Source of the DNA: Planctomycetota bacterium
GTDB taxonomy: Bacteria > Planctomycetota > J058 > JAJDCP01
Direction: 5' to 3'
NCBI GenBank assembly: GCA_029260765.1
Contig: JAJDCP010000109.1
Coordinates: forward strand, 1-35,177
Length of the DNA stretch: 35,177 nucleotides
The stretch's first letter is position 1. The number at the start of each line of letters is the position of its first letter. Below are positions 35,039 to 35,177 of this stretch, piece by piece. Below the pieces are notes generated by a model, which did not search any database, was not told the DNA's origin, and saw only the letters and a program-made list of their open reading frames with translations. A program made the translations under genes and the position numbers.

Positions 35039-35149
35039 AGAGCTCCTGACATGGGTTCGATGCGAACGGCCTGGAGGGCTTTTGGGGGCTACTATCCGTT
35101 GCGACTGCCTGCTGCTACGTGAAAGCGCACAGGATTCGAATCCGTCTTC

Positions 35150-35177
35150 TGTAGCGGCGCTCTGTGAGCGCCGGAAG
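35150..35177 (+). repeat. Short palindromic repeat C (7-3-7 hairpin) at window edge
   Basis: TGTAGC, GGCGCTC, loop TGT, GAGCGCC, GGAAG. It is the inverted near-identical partner of the element at 121-148 and shares its layout with 38-64. It may continue past the window. Confidence 0.8.

Larger units (their letters stand above)
34769..35177. other. Upstream region without a confident gene
   Basis: This is about 400 bp upstream of the zinc protein/ligase operon. It holds the hexanucleotide tract at 34885-35038 and the palindrome at 35150-35177. Open frames on both strands cross the tract (Glu-Ser on minus from an ATG at 35052, Ser-Asp on plus from a TTG at 34847). Neither has domain support. 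The minus frame could encode a small acidic peptide. Confidence 0.6.

Noticed and set aside
34414..35052. 212-codon minus-strand ORF beginning with Glu-Ser repeats
   Set aside because: Beyond the repeat it overlaps the zinc protein gene in another frame and becomes low-complexity. Only its first part is kept as a tentative finding.
34847..35122. Plus-strand Ser-Asp repeat protein resembling clumping-factor stalks
   Set aside because: It has a TTG start, no signal peptide or anchor, and consists only of the hexamer tract.
35120..35150. tRNA T-arm-like GGATTCGAATCC
   Set aside because: It is a 12-bp palindrome. The T-stem mispairs at key positions on both strands, and there is no acceptor stem or anticodon arm.

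Overview
The window is GC-rich and densely coded, and it most likely comes from the chromosome of a planctomycete-like bacterium (Planctomycetota). This is an inference. It rests on several FHA and Ser/Thr kinase proteins, EF-hand proteins, a sigma factor with a long extra tail, a giant kinase-TPR protein, sigma-54-type promoter sequence and a Gram-negative type II secretion operon in one 35-kb stretch. Myxococcota is the main alternative. I find 30 protein genes, all complete. I see no rRNA, tRNA, CRISPR array, transposase or phage gene.

Region 1 (1-6.8 kb, minus strand) is a signalling block. In transcription order it holds a sigma-70-like protein with an N-terminal zinc-finger motif and a long Glu-Thr/Glu-Ser repeat tail, a membrane-anchored Ser/Thr kinase, a small four-helix membrane protein, an FHA-zinc ribbon-Ser/Thr kinase, an eight-EF-hand exported protein and a small membrane protein. 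Short palindromic repeats lie beyond the last gene.

Region 2 (7.0-13.2 kb, plus strand) starts with a membrane-anchored protein behind a possible sigma-54 promoter and followed by a clear terminator. Next come an ABC exporter pair, cytidylate kinase (cmk), ribosomal protein S1 (rpsA) and a small lipoprotein. The cmk-rpsA order is a widely conserved bacterial neighbourhood.

Region 3 (13.6-21.3 kb, minus strand) holds an FHA coiled-coil protein, a 1270-residue kinase-TPR protein, a secreted paralogue of the region 2 lipoprotein, a lipoprotein triacylglycerol lipase and a methyltransferase-like protein.

Region 4 (21.3-32.7 kb, minus strand) is an almost gap-free type II secretion operon in the order gspE-F-G-H-I-J-K-L-M-C-D. 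Most junctions are 1-4 bp overlaps. The GspC-like protein ends in an EF-hand pair where a PDZ domain often sits. No prepilin peptidase (gspO) is present in the window.

Region 5 (32.8-35.2 kb, minus strand) holds an O-antigen-ligase-type membrane protein overlapped by a small CxxC zinc protein gene. Upstream is a hexanucleotide repeat tract of the same type that encodes the sigma-factor tail. A palindromic repeat at the right edge matches, in inverted orientation, one at the left edge.

The leads I rank highest are the zinc finger-sigma-acidic repeat fusion next to two kinases, the GspC with EF-hands, and the hexanucleotide tract in front of the surface-polysaccharide genes.
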